DNA of 64,000 bases from Betaproteobacteria bacterium (GTDB lineage Bacteria > Pseudomonadota > Gammaproteobacteria > Burkholderiales > Usitatibacteraceae): NCBI GenBank assembly GCA_016711875.1, contig JADJSD010000022.1:178871-242870 (forward strand). Direction: 5' to 3'. Below are positions 30,231 to 40,644 of this stretch, piece after piece. The position numbers and the translations under genes are program-made. How positions within the stretch are numbered: position 1 is the first letter of the stretch; each line of letters opens with the position of its first letter. The notes under the pieces are model-generated. The model saw only the letters and a list, made by a program, of their open reading frames with translations. It ran no database searches and was not told the DNA's origin.

Positions 30231-31325
30231 ATGCTGGGCACCATGACCATGCCCGATGCAGACGCGCCCGACCAGCTGGATACCCGCGGCATCCTGCTCA
30301 CGCTCACCGTCGTGTCGCTCGCCTTCGCGTGGGTCCTCGCGCCGTTCTACGGCACGATCCTGTGGGCCTCGATCATCGCCCTCGTGTTCCGCACGCCGTT
30401 CCGGCACCTGCGCCAGCGGCTGGGCGGCCGGTCCACGCTCGCCGCACTCGTCACGCTCGCCATCGTGCTGGTGGCCGTCGTCCTTCCCTTCGCGCTCGTC
30501 ATGGCCTCGCTCGCGAGCGAGGCGGCGGCGCTCTACGGGAGGCTCGAATCCGGCGAGCTCGATGTCGCGAAAACCCTGCGCGGCCACTTCGCCGCGTTGC
30601 CGGCCTGGTTCCTGGCCGTTCTCGGGTATTTCGGCCTCGCGAACTTCGACGCGCTGCTGGCCCGCCTGGTCGAGGCGCTCTCCCTCGCAAGCCAGCTCAT
30701 CGCCACGCAGGCCCTGGGCATCGGGCTCACCACCTTCGAGTTCGTGGCGGACCTGGTCATCACCCTGTACCTCGCGTTCTTCCTGATCCGCGACGGCGAC
30801 GGGCTCGCGCGCGACGTGCGCCGGGCGTTCCCGCTGGGGCCGGAACACACGCGCACGTTCTTCGACAAGTTCACGACGGTGCTCCGGGCGACGGTCAAGG
30901 GCAACCTGCTCGTGGCCGCCATCCAGGGCGCGCTGGGGGGCCTCGCCTTCTGGACCCTCGGCATCGGCGGCGCCCTGCTCTGGGCGGCGGCGATGGCGCT
31001 CGTCTCCCTGCTGCCGGCCATCGGCGCCGCGATCGTCTGGGCGCCGGTGGCGCTGTTCCTCCTCGCCTCGGGCGAACCCGGAAAGGCCTTCGCTTTGGGC
31101 TTGTGGGGCGTCTTCGCGATCGGACTCATCGACAACGTCCTGCGGCCGGTGCTGGTGGGCAAGGACACGCGCATGCCCGACTACCTCGCGATGATCTCGA
31201 CGATCGGCGGCATCGCGGTGTTCGGCATCAACGGCTTCGTGCTGGGCCCGGCGATCGCGGCGCTGTTCGTCGCGGTCTGGCACATGTACGTGTCGGCGCG
31301 CCCGCCGCTTCGCGACGACACCTGA
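30231..31325 (+). CDS. AI-2E family permease
   Basis: 364-aa integral membrane protein of the AI-2E (PerM/TqsA) family. Hydrophobic helices occupy about residues 20-75, 140-190 and 215-350, with the family segments LVITLYLAFFLIRDGDGLAR, ALGGLAFWTLGIGGALLWAA, LLPAIGAAIVWAPVALFLL and GIAVFGINGFVLGPAIAALF. Family members export small molecules or act as Na+/H+ antiporters; the substrate here cannot be told. It follows pssA by 54 bases on the same strand and may share its transcript. Two further in-frame ATGs lie within the first seven codons. Confidence 0.9.
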   Translation: MLGTMTMPDADAPDQLDTRGILLTLTVVSLAFAWVLAPFYGTILWASIIALVFRTPFRHLRQRLGGRSTLAALVTLAIVLVAVVLPFALVMASLASEAAALYGRLESGELDVAKTLRGHFAALPAWFLAVLGYFGLANFDALLARLVEALSLASQLIATQALGIGLTTFEFVADLVITLYLAFFLIRDGDGLARDVRRAFPLGPEHTRTFFDKFTTVLRATVKGNLLVAAIQGALGGLAFWTLGIGGALLWAAAMALVSLLPAIGAAIVWAPVALFLLASGEPGKAFALGLWGVFAIGLIDNVLRPVLVGKDTRMPDYLAMISTIGGIAVFGINGFVLGPAIAALFVAVWHMYVSARPPLRDDT

Positions 31326-31356
31326 CGATTCGCGCGTCGATCCCCCGGACGTACGC

Positions 31357-32472
<1,116 letters not shown>

Positions 32473-32593
32473 GATAGCCCCGGGAGCTCGCGAGCCCTTT
32501 TGCGCTGGCGCACAAGAGCCGCCGTTTCATCGCATCGCGGGGTGCTACAGTGGGTCTACGAGGCCGTTCGCTCGTCCCTGGGCCCCCACCCCG

Positions 32594-32695
32594 ATGGATA
32601 CGATTGCAGGACCGAAGGCCAACCGGCTCCTCGCGGCGCTGCCGGATGGCGCGTTCGCGCGATGCCTGCCGGGCACGCAGGCGGGGCGGCCATGA
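32594..32695 (+). CDS. 33-aa ORF like a Crp/Fnr N-terminus, coupled to cheBR
   Basis: A short frame starting MDTIAGPKANRLLAALPDGA. The stretch KANRLLAALPDGAFARCLP looks like the first helix of Crp/Fnr regulators (compare RRNQLLAALPEAEWDRWRP in the regulator at 24.7-25.4 kb). After that the similarity ends and the frame stops at a TGA overlapping the cheBR ATG (ATGA). It is either the stub of a lost regulator gene or a leader peptide that couples translation to cheBR. Confidence 0.4.
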   Translation: MDTIAGPKANRLLAALPDGAFARCLPGTQAGRP

Positions 32696-35209
32696 CCGCC
32701 TTCCGCGTCGTCGGCATCGGCGCCTCCGCGGGCGGGCTCGCGATGCTCGGGGAATTTCTCGCCGGCGTGCCCGCCCACAGCGGGATGGCCTTCGTCGTCG
32801 TGCAGCACCTGGACCCGACGCACAAGGCGATGCTCGTGGAACTGCTGCAGCGGTCGACCCCGATGCCCGTGGAGGCAGGCGGCCGAGGGGATGCCGCTCG
32901 AAGCCGATGCCGTCTTCGTCATTCCGCCCAACAGCGACCTCACGCTGTCGGCCGGGATCCTGCACCTGGAGCCTCCGGCCGAGCCGCGGGGCCACCGGCT
33001 TCCGATCGACCGTCTGCTTTCGTCACTCGCGCGCGAGCACGGCGAACAGGCCGCCGGCGTGGTGCTCTCGGGCATGGGGTCGGATGGAACGCTCGGCCTG
33101 CAGGCGATCAAGTCCCAGGGTGGGCTCACGCTCGCGCAGGAGCCGGAGTCGGCGCAGTTCGACTCGATGCCCCGCAGCGCCATCGCGGCCGGGTGCGTCG
33201 ACATCGTCGCGCTCCCGTCCGCGATGGCCGGCGAGATCCTTCGCGTGGCCACGGGCCAGCGCGTCCCGCCCGCGCAAGCCGACGGCGCGCCGGACGACCA
33301 CGCGGCGCTCGAGGCGGTCGTCGCCCTGCTGCACGAGCACCGCCGGCACGACCTGTCCGACTACAAGACCAGCACGCTGCGCCGCCGCATCCAGCGCCGG
33401 ATGGGCGTGCACGGGATTCCGACGACCGCTGCCTACGCGGACTTCGCGAAGCGCAACCCGCACGAACTGGACATGCTCTTCAAGGAAGTCCTCATCGGCG
33501 TCACGAGCTTCTTCCGCGATCCGGGCGTCTGGCAGGAACTCAAGCGCGACGTGATGCCCGTCCTGGTCGCCCGCGCGGCCGAAGGGGCGAAGCTGCGGGC
33601 GTGGGTGGTCGGATGCTCCACGGGCGAGGAGGCCTATTCGCTCGCCATCATCTTCCGGGAGGTGGCCGAGGCCTTGCCCGGCGTCCCGAGGACGCTGCAG
33701 ATCTTCGCGAGCGACCTGAGCGCGGACGCGATCGCCGCCGCCCGAAAGGGCTGCTACCCGCGCTCGATCGCGGCCGACGTGGGCGAGGAGCGCCTGGCGC
33801 GATTCTTCGCACCGCAAGGGGAAGGCTACCTGGTCGACAAGGGCGTGCGCGAGATGGTTCTCTTCGCCCAGCACGACGTCATCCTCGACCCGCCGTTCAC
33901 GCGGCTCGACCTGCTTTCCTGCCGCAACCTCCTCATCTATTTCGACGCCAGGCTGCAGCGGCGCCTGCTGCCGCTCTTCAGCTACAGCCTGCGCCCCGGC
34001 GGCGCATTGCTGCTGGGGAGCTCCGAGTCGCTCGGCATCGTGCAGGCGCAGTACACGCCCATCAGCCCGAAGTCGCGGCTCTACTGGCGCAACGAGAATT
34101 CCCCCCGAACGGCAATGGTCGATTTCCCCACCGGCTTTCCCCGTTCCCGGGGCAGGCCCGCCCAGGAGAGCAATGTGCCCCCCCCATCCGGCAACCCGCC
34201 CGCCAACCTCCAATCGCTGGCCGAGCAGGCGCTGCTGAAGGACCACGCGCCGCCGGCCGTGCTGGTGAACGCCGAGGGAGACGTCGTCTACATCCACGGC
34301 AGCGTCGGCCGGTTCCTCGAGCCCGCCTCCGGCAAGGCGAACTGGAACGTCCACGTGATGGCCAAGCCGTCGATTCGCGCGCAGGTCGTCGTCGGGCTGC
34401 GCGAGGCGCTCCAGGCGAAGGCCCCGGTGTCCCTGCGCGGGCTGCGGCTCGAGGGCGAAGCCCCGGGGACGATCGACGTGACGATCCAGCCGCTCGCGGA
34501 GCCCAGGGCGCTCGCGGGCCTGGTGATGATCGTCTTCCACCCGGGCCGCGACGAAGTGCCCCATCGGATCACGGACGAGCCCGGCAAGCCCGCGGGGGAC
34601 CCGACGGTGGCCGGCGAGATCGATCGCTGGAAGGCCGAGGTGCGCGCCCTGCGCCAGGAGATGGGCGCGGCCGCGGAGGAACTCCAGGCGGCCAACGAGG
34701 AACTGCAGTCCACCAACGAGGAGCTGCAGGCGGCCAACGAGGAGCTGACCTCCTCCAAGGAGGAATCGCAGTCGATGAACGAGGAGCTGCAGTCGCTCAA
34801 CGGCGAGCTGCGCCTGAAGCTCGATGCCCTGGAGCTCGCGCAAAGCGACATGCAGAACCTGCTCAACAGCACGGAGATCGCCACGTTGTTCCTCGACAGC
34901 GACCTGAACGTGCGCCGCTATACCGACCAGATCAAGCGCATCGTCAACCTGCGGGAAGCGGACATCGGGCGGCCGCTCACGGACCTCTCCACGACGCTGG
35001 TCTACCCGGGCCTGTACGACGACGCCAAGGAGACGCTGCGCACCCTGACTTTCATCGAGAAGCAGGTGGAGACCACCGACGCGCTCTGGTTCCTCGTCCG
35101 CATCAAGCCCTACCGGACGCTTTCGAACGTGATCCAGGGCGTCGTCATCACGCTGATCGACATCACGGCCGCGAAGGAACTCGAATCCCGGCTGCGTGCC
35201 AAGCCTTGA
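32692..35209 (+). CDS. CheB-CheR-PAS fusion protein, one frame break
   Basis: About 839 aa. The N-terminal CheB methylesterase domain has IGASAGGLAML (Ser), VQHLDPTHKAML (His) and GMGSDGT (Asp). The CheR methyltransferase domain has YKTSTLRRRIQRRM, FFRDPGVW, VGCSTGEEAYSLA and SCRNLLIYF. A long Gln/Glu/Leu coiled coil (AANEELQSTNEELQAANEEL) leads to a PAS domain (STEIATLFLDSDLNVRRYT). The frame breaks at about 32877-32881: one extra base in GCAGGCG, the same local context as in iscS. No chemoreceptor, CheA or CheY lies nearby, so it probably serves a local signalling system rather than classic chemotaxis. Confidence 0.9.
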
Positions 35210-35246
35210 ACACCGCCTGCTCTCCCCTCCCTTCACCGGAAGCGCC

Positions 35247-35864
35247 ATGACCCACTCCCTCGCCGGCCCCGATCCCCAGGCGCAACTGCGCCTGCACGCG
35301 CTGTCCCGCCTGACGGCCGATCATCCGGAAATCGCGGCCCGGTCGAACCCGTTGAAGGCGCTCGCCGTGCTGTACGAGCTGGCTTCCTCGGCCGAGACGG
35401 CGCCCGACGCGCTCGCGCTGCTGCACGAGCTGCAGGTCCACCAGGTGGAACTCGAGCTCCAGGACGAGGAGCTTCGGCGCGCGCGCGTGGAGACCGAGGC
35501 TTCGCTCGGACGCTACGCGGCGCTCTACGACCTCGCGCCGGTGGCCTACCTCGCCGTCGACGCCGGCCTGGTCGTGCTGGAGGCGAACGCCGCGGCGGCG
35601 CGCCTGTTCGGCGCTGCCGCGGACGAACTGCCCGGGCGTTCCCTCGCCTCGCGACTCGCGCCTGCGGCCGCCGCCGCGCTGGGCGAGCTCGTCTCGCAGG
35701 TGGCGCACGCCCCTTCAGCCTGCCGCGGACTGCTTCCGCCCTCGGCCCTCGCCGGCACGAAGGGCCCGCTCGACGCGACGGTCGGATGCGACACGGCCCC
35801 GGGCCGATTCCTGGTGGTGCTCGTCGAATCGGGGCCGGGTCCGATCGAGAAGGGCGCCGCCTAG
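35247..35864 (+). CDS. PAS-domain protein
   Basis: 205-aa soluble protein. It has the LLHELQVHQVELELQDEELR coiled-coil motif at about 60-80, then a PAS core (YDLAPVAYLAVDAGLVVLEA, NAAAARLFGAAADELPGRSL). No kinase or output domain follows, so it is probably a single-domain sensor or adaptor. The stop of cheBR lies 37 bases upstream on the same strand. The shared motif with the divergent kinase at 31.4-32.5 kb hints at a common partner. An upstream GTG at 35196 would overlap cheBR. Confidence 0.8.
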   Translation: MTHSLAGPDPQAQLRLHALSRLTADHPEIAARSNPLKALAVLYELASSAETAPDALALLHELQVHQVELELQDEELRRARVETEASLGRYAALYDLAPVAYLAVDAGLVVLEANAAAARLFGAAADELPGRSLASRLAPAAAAALGELVSQVAHAPSACRGLLPPSALAGTKGPLDATVGCDTAPGRFLVVLVESGPGPIEKGAA

Positions 35865-35934
35865 CGAGGCGAATTCCGAAACCCTGAATCCGGCAAGACG
35901 CACCGCCGGCCATCCTGACCGAAAAGGAGAGACC

Positions 35935-36348
35935 ATGGTCACGCGCCGCACCACGATGAGAAGCAGCACCGGAACCAAGCTGTATGCCGTCCGCGACGAA
36001 AGCGGGCAGTTCAAGGACATCCAGACCTACAAGCGGGCCCATTCCGCCGACCTGCGCCACAAGTCGAAGGCCGAGAAGGAGGCCGCACAGGGTCCCATCG
36101 AGAAGCGGGTCCGGAAGGCGGCGGCATCGGCCGTGAAATCCGTCCAGGACACCGTGAGCGGCGCCGCCGCCGTGGTGAAGCGCGCGGCGAAGCGGGCGGT
36201 CAAGCAGGCCTCGGGCACCCGGCCTCCCGCCTTGAAGGCCGTGAAGAAGACGGTGAAGAAGGCGGTCAAGGCGGTGAAGAAGGCGGCCAAGAAGGCCGCG
36301 CCCCGCAAGGTCGCGGCGAAGAAGACCGGAAAGCGCACCGCCCGATAG
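35935..36348 (+). CDS. Histone H1-like Lys/Ala-rich DNA-binding protein
   Basis: 137 aa, very basic. The N-terminal 50 residues (STGTKLYAVRDESGQFKDIQ) are a small ordered region. From about residue 80 the chain is KKAVK/AKKA-type repeats (AVKKTVKKAVKAVKKAAKKA) typical of histone H1-like C-terminal tails that bind and compact DNA. It is preceded by an AAAGGAG ribosome site. Bacterial relatives act as nucleoid proteins; here this is inferred from composition. Confidence 0.8.
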   Translation: MVTRRTTMRSSTGTKLYAVRDESGQFKDIQTYKRAHSADLRHKSKAEKEAAQGPIEKRVRKAAASAVKSVQDTVSGAAAVVKRAAKRAVKQASGTRPPALKAVKKTVKKAVKAVKKAAKKAAPRKVAAKKTGKRTAR

Positions 36349-36404
36349 CCGCGGGCGGCACCCAAGCGCTGCACGCGGTCGCGACGAAACCCGGGCCGGC
36401 GAAG

Positions 36405-36443
36405 TTGACCGGCCCGCGCGTTGTTTATACAATGTGTCTACAT
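36405..36443 (+). promoter_or_regulatory. mazEF promoter with two abutting palindromic operators
   Basis: TTGACC at 36405-36410 and TACAAT at 36428-36433 are 17 bases apart, a good sigma-70 promoter. Two inverted repeats lie over and just after the -10: TTGT-4-ACAA (36421-36432) and ATGT-4-ACAT (36432-36443). MazE-MazF complexes usually repress their own promoter by binding such tandem sites. The promoter rules out the upstream in-frame start at 36434. Confidence 0.68.
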
Positions 36444-36469
36444 TTCGCGCGCAGGGAGGCCGCAAGCCC

Positions 36470-36712
36470 ATGGAGGCCGTCATCAGGAAGTGGGGCAACA
36501 GCCCCGCCCTTCGAATCAACGCCACCGTCATGAAGATCGCGTCGTTCGACATCGAGCAGCGCGTGACGATCAAGGCAACCAAGGGGCGCATCGTCATCGA
36601 ACCGGCCGACAAGCCGGATCTCAGGCTCGAGGACCTGGTGGCGGCCATCACGCGCGCCAACGTCCACGATGAAGTCGCCTTTGGCGCTCCCGTCGGCAAG
36701 GAAGCGCTGTAG
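36470..36712 (+). CDS. mazE: Antitoxin MazE (AbrB/SpoVT fold)
   Basis: 80-aa antitoxin that binds MazF and the operator. The AbrB-type swapped-hairpin N-terminus reads MEAVIRKWGNSPALRINATV, the standard MazE signature, and the acidic C-terminal tail (LRLEDLVAAITRANVHDEVA) should wrap the toxin. The TAG stop overlaps the GTG start of mazF by one base. A promoter with paired palindromes lies 27 bases upstream. The system sits between the histone-like gene and mutS. Confidence 0.92.
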   Translation: MEAVIRKWGNSPALRINATVMKIASFDIEQRVTIKATKGRIVIEPADKPDLRLEDLVAAITRANVHDEVAFGAPVGKEAL

Positions 36713-37056
36713 TGGCGAGCCGGGCCTATGTGCCCGACGTGGGCGACGTGGTCTGGCTCGAGTTCGACCCGCAAGCCGGGCATGAGCAGGCGGGGCATCG
36801 CCCGGCGCTCGTGATGAGCCCCGCGCTCTACAACGGCAAGACGGGCTTGATGCTCTGCTGCCCCCTGTCGACCCGGATCAAGGGCTACCCTTTCGAGGTG
36901 CGAACCCGGCTCGAGGGGCAGGACGGCGTCGTGCTCTCGGACCAGGTGAAATCGCTCGACTGGAAGGTTCGCCGCGCGAAGAAGAAGGGAACCGTTCCCC
37001 AGGCGGTCGTGCTGGAGGTCCGCGCGCGAATCAAGGCGCTGCTGGTGATCAAGTAG
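36712..37056 (+). CDS. mazF: mRNA interferase toxin MazF
   Basis: 114-aa ribosome-independent endoribonuclease of the MazF/PemK family. The sequence has YVPDVGDVVWLEFDPQAGHE, HRPALVMSPALYNGKTGLML, CCPLSTRIKGYPFEV and the SDQVKSLDWKVRRAKKKG loop with the conserved Asp/Gln and Trp. The GTG start overlaps the mazE stop, so translation is coupled and toxin output is kept low. Length is normal and the gene looks intact. Cleavage sequence unknown. Confidence 0.92.
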   Translation: MASRAYVPDVGDVVWLEFDPQAGHEQAGHRPALVMSPALYNGKTGLMLCCPLSTRIKGYPFEVRTRLEGQDGVVLSDQVKSLDWKVRRAKKKGTVPQAVVLEVRARIKALLVIK

Positions 37057-37073
37057 CCCGGCATCACGACGCG

Positions 37074-39692
37074 ATGACCTCGACACTCCCCGAGCAGCCC
37101 AAGGCTGCCGCTTCTCAGACTCCCGAGCAGCCGAAGGCTGCCGCTTCTCAGACACCGATGATGCAGCAGTACCTCGCCCTCAAGGCCGGGTACCCCGACA
37201 TGCTGCTCTTCTACCGCATGGGCGATTTCTACGAGCTCTTCCACGGCGACGCGGAACGCGCCGCGAAGCTGCTCGACATCACGCTCACCACGCGCGGCGC
37301 CTCGGGCGGCCAGCCCATCCGCATGGCGGGCGTGCCCTTTCACGCGGTGGAGCAGTACCTCGCGAAGCTCGTGCGCCTGGGCGAATCGGTGGCGATCTGC
37401 GAGCAGGTGGGCGACCCGGCCGCGTCCAAGGGGCCCGTCGAGCGCAAGGTGATGCGCGTCGTCACGCCCGGCACGCTTACCGATTCCGCCCTGCTGGCCG
37501 CCACGCGCGAAAGCCTCCTCGTCGCCGCGTGCGAGATGGAAGGCGTCGCGGGTCTGGCCTGGCTCTCCCTCGCGAGCGGCCGGCTGCGCGTGACGGAAGT
37601 GCCGGCCGCGAAACTCGAACAGGAACTGGACCGGCTTCAGCCGGCGGAGCTCCTCGTGCCCGACGGCTTCGATCCCCCGCAGCTTCGCACCCGGCCCGCG
37701 GTGAAGCGCGTCGAGGCGTGGCACTTCGATTCGGCGAGCGCGGTGCGCGAACTCTCGCGGCAGTTCGGCACGGCGGATCTCTCGGGCTACGGCGTCGAGG
37801 GCCTCGCGCCCGCACTCGGTGCGGCCGGCGCACTCCTGCTCTACGCGAAGCACACGCAGCAATCCGCCCTGCCCCACGTGACGGGCCTCGCCGTCGAGCG
37901 CGAGAGCGAATTCGTGCAGATGGACGGCCCGACGCGCCGCAACCTCGAGATCACGGAGACGCTCGCGGGCGCCGACTCGCCCACGCTCTTCTCGCTCCTC
38001 GACCGCTGCCGCACCGCGATGGGCAGCCGCCGCCTGCGCCACTGGCTGCACCACCCGCTGCGCGACACCACGGTGCTCGCGAAGCGGCATGACGCCATCG
38101 ACGCCCTCCTCGCCGCGGATTCGCGCTTTCGCCACCCGGCTGCCGGCGCCGCGCTCGCGGGCTGGTCGGACGTGGAGCGCATCGCCGCGCGCGTGGCCCT
38201 GGGCACGGCCCGGCCGCGCGATCTCTCGGGGCTGCGCGACACGCTCGCGACGCTGCCCGCGCTCCATGCCCTGCTGCGCTCCGCCGGCTCGCCCGCCCTC
38301 GCGCGCCTGGCCGATCCGCTAGCCCCCGCGGACGACGTCCAGTCGGATCTCGCAGCGTGCCTGAAGGAGGAACCCGCGGCGGTCGTGCGCGAAGGCGGCG
38401 TCATCGCGGACGGTTTCGACGCGGAACTCGACGAGCTGCGCGCCATCCAGAACGATTGCGGCACGTTCCTCCTGGCGATGGAGACGCGCGAGCGCGAACG
38501 CACCGGCATCGCCAACCTGCGGGTCGAATTCAACAAGGTGCACGGCTTCTTCATCGAGGTGACGCAGGGCCAGGCGGGCAAGGTTCCGGCGGATTACCGG
38601 CGTCGCCAGACGATGAAGAACGCCGAGCGGTTCATCACGCCCGAGCTCAAGGCTTTCGAGGACAAGGCGCTCGCCGCGGGGGAACGCGCCCTCGCCCGCG
38701 AGAAGGCCCTCTTCGAGGCGCTGGTCGGGCGGCTTCGCGGGCAGCTCGCGCGATTGCAGGCGATCGGGGAAGCCGCCGCCGAGCTCGATGCCCTGGCCTC
38801 GCTCGCGCGGTGCGCCGAGGAGCTTCGCCTCGCGCGTCCGGCCTTCACGGGCGAGGACACGATCGAGATCGAGGGCGGGCGTCACCTGGTGGTCGAAAGC
38901 CAGGTCGAGGACTTCATCCCCAACGACGCGCAGCTCTCGCGCTCGCGCCAGCTGCTGCTCATCACCGGGCCCAACATGGGCGGCAAGTCGACCTACATGC
39001 GGCAGGTGGCGCAGATCGCGCTTCTCGCCCACTGCGGCGCGTTCGTCCCCGCGGCCCGCGCGCGCCTGGGACCCCTCGACCGCATCTTCACCCGCATCGG
39101 CGCCTCCGACGACCTCGCGGGCGGGCGCTCGACCTTCATGGTGGAGATGACCGAGGCCGCCGCCATCCTCAACAACGCCTCGCCGCGCAGCCTCGTGCTC
39201 GTGGACGAGATCGGCCGCGGCACGTCCACCTTCGACGGCCTCGCCCTCGCCTACGCCATCGCGCGCCACCTGGCCGAGCGCGTGCGCTGCTACGCCCTCT
39301 TCGCGACGCACTATTTCGAGCTCACGCAGCTGGCGGCGGAGTTGCCCAACATCGCCAACGTCCACCTGGACGCCGTGGAGCACAAGGATCGCATCGTGTT
39401 CCTGCACCGCCTGGAAAGCGGGCCGGCGGACAAGTCCTACGGCATCCACGTGGCGCACCTCGCCGGCATCCCGAAGGAAGTGGTGCGCGCGGCGAGGAAG
39501 CACCTCGCGCACCTCGAGACGCACCTGCGGCCCGAGGGCGCGCAACCCGACCTGTTCGCGCCCGCCGCGGCGGCGCCCACGCCCGAGCCGCATCCCGTCG
39601 TCGAGGCCCTCGCGGCCGTCGACCCCGACAAGCTCACGCCGCGCGAGGCGCTCGACCTCGTCTACGCGCTCAGGAAGCAACTCGATGACTAG
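37074..39692 (+). CDS. mutS: DNA mismatch repair protein MutS
   Basis: 872-aa mismatch-recognition ATPase. The mismatch-binding domain starts TPMMQQYLALKAGYPDMLLF with the Phe-x-Glu of FYRMGDFYELF; the connector, lever and clamp domains follow. The ATPase has Walker A TGPNMGGKSTYMRQVA, LVDEIGRGTSTFDGLAL (Walker B) and ATHYFELTQL. The C-terminal helix-turn-helix ends VYALRKQLDD. Before the conserved start lies a 27-residue leader with a perfect 11-residue tandem repeat (EQPKAAASQTP twice). The mazF stop is 17 bases upstream. The 3' end overlaps the next gene by eight bases. Confidence 0.97.
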   Translation: MTSTLPEQPKAAASQTPEQPKAAASQTPMMQQYLALKAGYPDMLLFYRMGDFYELFHGDAERAAKLLDITLTTRGASGGQPIRMAGVPFHAVEQYLAKLVRLGESVAICEQVGDPAASKGPVERKVMRVVTPGTLTDSALLAATRESLLVAACEMEGVAGLAWLSLASGRLRVTEVPAAKLEQELDRLQPAELLVPDGFDPPQLRTRPAVKRVEAWHFDSASAVRELSRQFGTADLSGYGVEGLAPALGAAGALLLYAKHTQQSALPHVTGLAVERESEFVQMDGPTRRNLEITETLAGADSPTLFSLLDRCRTAMGSRRLRHWLHHPLRDTTVLAKRHDAIDALLAADSRFRHPAAGAALAGWSDVERIAARVALGTARPRDLSGLRDTLATLPALHALLRSAGSPALARLADPLAPADDVQSDLAACLKEEPAAVVREGGVIADGFDAELDELRAIQNDCGTFLLAMETRERERTGIANLRVEFNKVHGFFIEVTQGQAGKVPADYRRRQTMKNAERFITPELKAFEDKALAAGERALAREKALFEALVGRLRGQLARLQAIGEAAAELDALASLARCAEELRLARPAFTGEDTIEIEGGRHLVVESQVEDFIPNDAQLSRSRQLLLITGPNMGGKSTYMRQVAQIALLAHCGAFVPAARARLGPLDRIFTRIGASDDLAGGRSTFMVEMTEAAAILNNASPRSLVLVDEIGRGTSTFDGLALAYAIARHLAERVRCYALFATHYFELTQLAAELPNIANVHLDAVEHKDRIVFLHRLESGPADKSYGIHVAHLAGIPKEVVRAARKHLAHLETHLRPEGAQPDLFAPAAAAPTPEPHPVVEALAAVDPDKLTPREALDLVYALRKQLDD
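37091..37156 (+). repeat. 33-base tandem duplication in the mutS leader
   Basis: Two adjacent 33-base copies differ at only two third-position bases and encode the 11-residue unit EQPKAAASQTP. They precede the conserved start of MutS, so a slippage-type expansion there would be harmless to the enzyme core. Confidence 0.9.
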
Positions 39693-40644
39693 AATCGTCA
39701 CGGCGATCGCCCTCCTCGCGATCGCGGCCGGCTGCGCGGTGCGTCCCCCGCACCCCGAGACCTTCACCTTCGCGGTGCTGGGCGACGCGCCCTACAACGC
39801 GCGCGAGGAGCTGGAGTTCGACGCCATGCTCGGGCGCATCTCCGCGGAGCCGCACGCCTTCGTCGTGCACGTGGGCGACACCATGGCCGGCGGGGGCACG
39901 AACTGCGCCGACGACCTCTACGCGGACAGGAAGCGCCGCTTCGACGCCTCGCGCCACCCCTTCGTGCTCACGCCGGGCGACAACGACTGGACGGACTGCC
40001 GGCGCGATTCGAACGGCCGGCGCGACCCGCTGGAGCGCCTGGCGAAGGTGCGCGAGGTGTTCTTCGCGGACGCCTTCTCGCTCGGCCGCACCCGCATGCC
40101 GCTCGCGGTGCAGGAAGCCTGCGCCGAGCGATCGAAGAGCGCGTGCGTGTGCCCCGCCCTGCCCGAGAACCGCCTGTGGACGAAGGCGAAGGTGGTGTTC
40201 GCGACGATCCACGTGGTGGGCAGCAACGACAACCGGGGCTTCGACGCCGCGAACGACGCCGAGCAGCGCTGCCGCGAGGCCGCCAACCTCGCCTGGCTCG
40301 AGCGCGCCTTCCGCCTCGCCGGCACCGAGGGGATGCGCGGCCTCGTCATCGCGACCCAGATGAACCCTTTCGCGGACTACGCGGGCAAGGTCTACGACCC
40401 GATCAAGGCGCGCGTCGCGGCCGACGCGAAGCGCCTCGCGCGCCCGGTGCTGTTCGTCCACGGCGAATCGCACACCTATCGCTTCGACCGGCCCTTCCGG
40501 GACGAGACGGGCTCGCGCGTGGGCAACTTGCGGCGCCTGGAGACCTTCGGGAGCCCGCAGGTGGGCTGGGTGCGCGTGACCGTGGATCCGGGCGACCCGG
40601 ACCTTTTCCGCGTCGAGCCGATGGGCCCTTCCGCGCCGAACTAG
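39685..40644 (+). CDS. Metallophosphoesterase-like lipoprotein
   Basis: 319 aa. A lipoprotein signal peptide (MTRIVTAIALLAIAAGC) is followed by a calcineurin-like phosphoesterase core: VLGDAPY (metal Asp), VVHVGDTMAGGG, TPGDNDWTD in place of the usual GNH(D/E), and FVHGESHTYRFDRP in place of GHxH. The metal-site motifs are thus recognisable but modified, as in some bacterial members. Several Cys (in NCADD, DCRRD, ACAERSKSACVCP) may form disulfides. It overlaps mutS at the start and the convergent slyD at the end. Substrate unknown. Confidence 0.8.
   Translation: MTRIVTAIALLAIAAGCAVRPPHPETFTFAVLGDAPYNAREELEFDAMLGRISAEPHAFVVHVGDTMAGGGTNCADDLYADRKRRFDASRHPFVLTPGDNDWTDCRRDSNGRRDPLERLAKVREVFFADAFSLGRTRMPLAVQEACAERSKSACVCPALPENRLWTKAKVVFATIHVVGSNDNRGFDAANDAEQRCREAANLAWLERAFRLAGTEGMRGLVIATQMNPFADYAGKVYDPIKARVAADAKRLARPVLFVHGESHTYRFDRPFRDETGSRVGNLRRLETFGSPQVGWVRVTVDPGDPDLFRVEPMGPSAPN

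Noticed and set aside
36190..36340. Possible repeat array or CRISPR-like pattern
   Set aside because: The AAGAAGGCG-type repeats encode Lys/Ala codons of the histone-like tail; there are no spacers.
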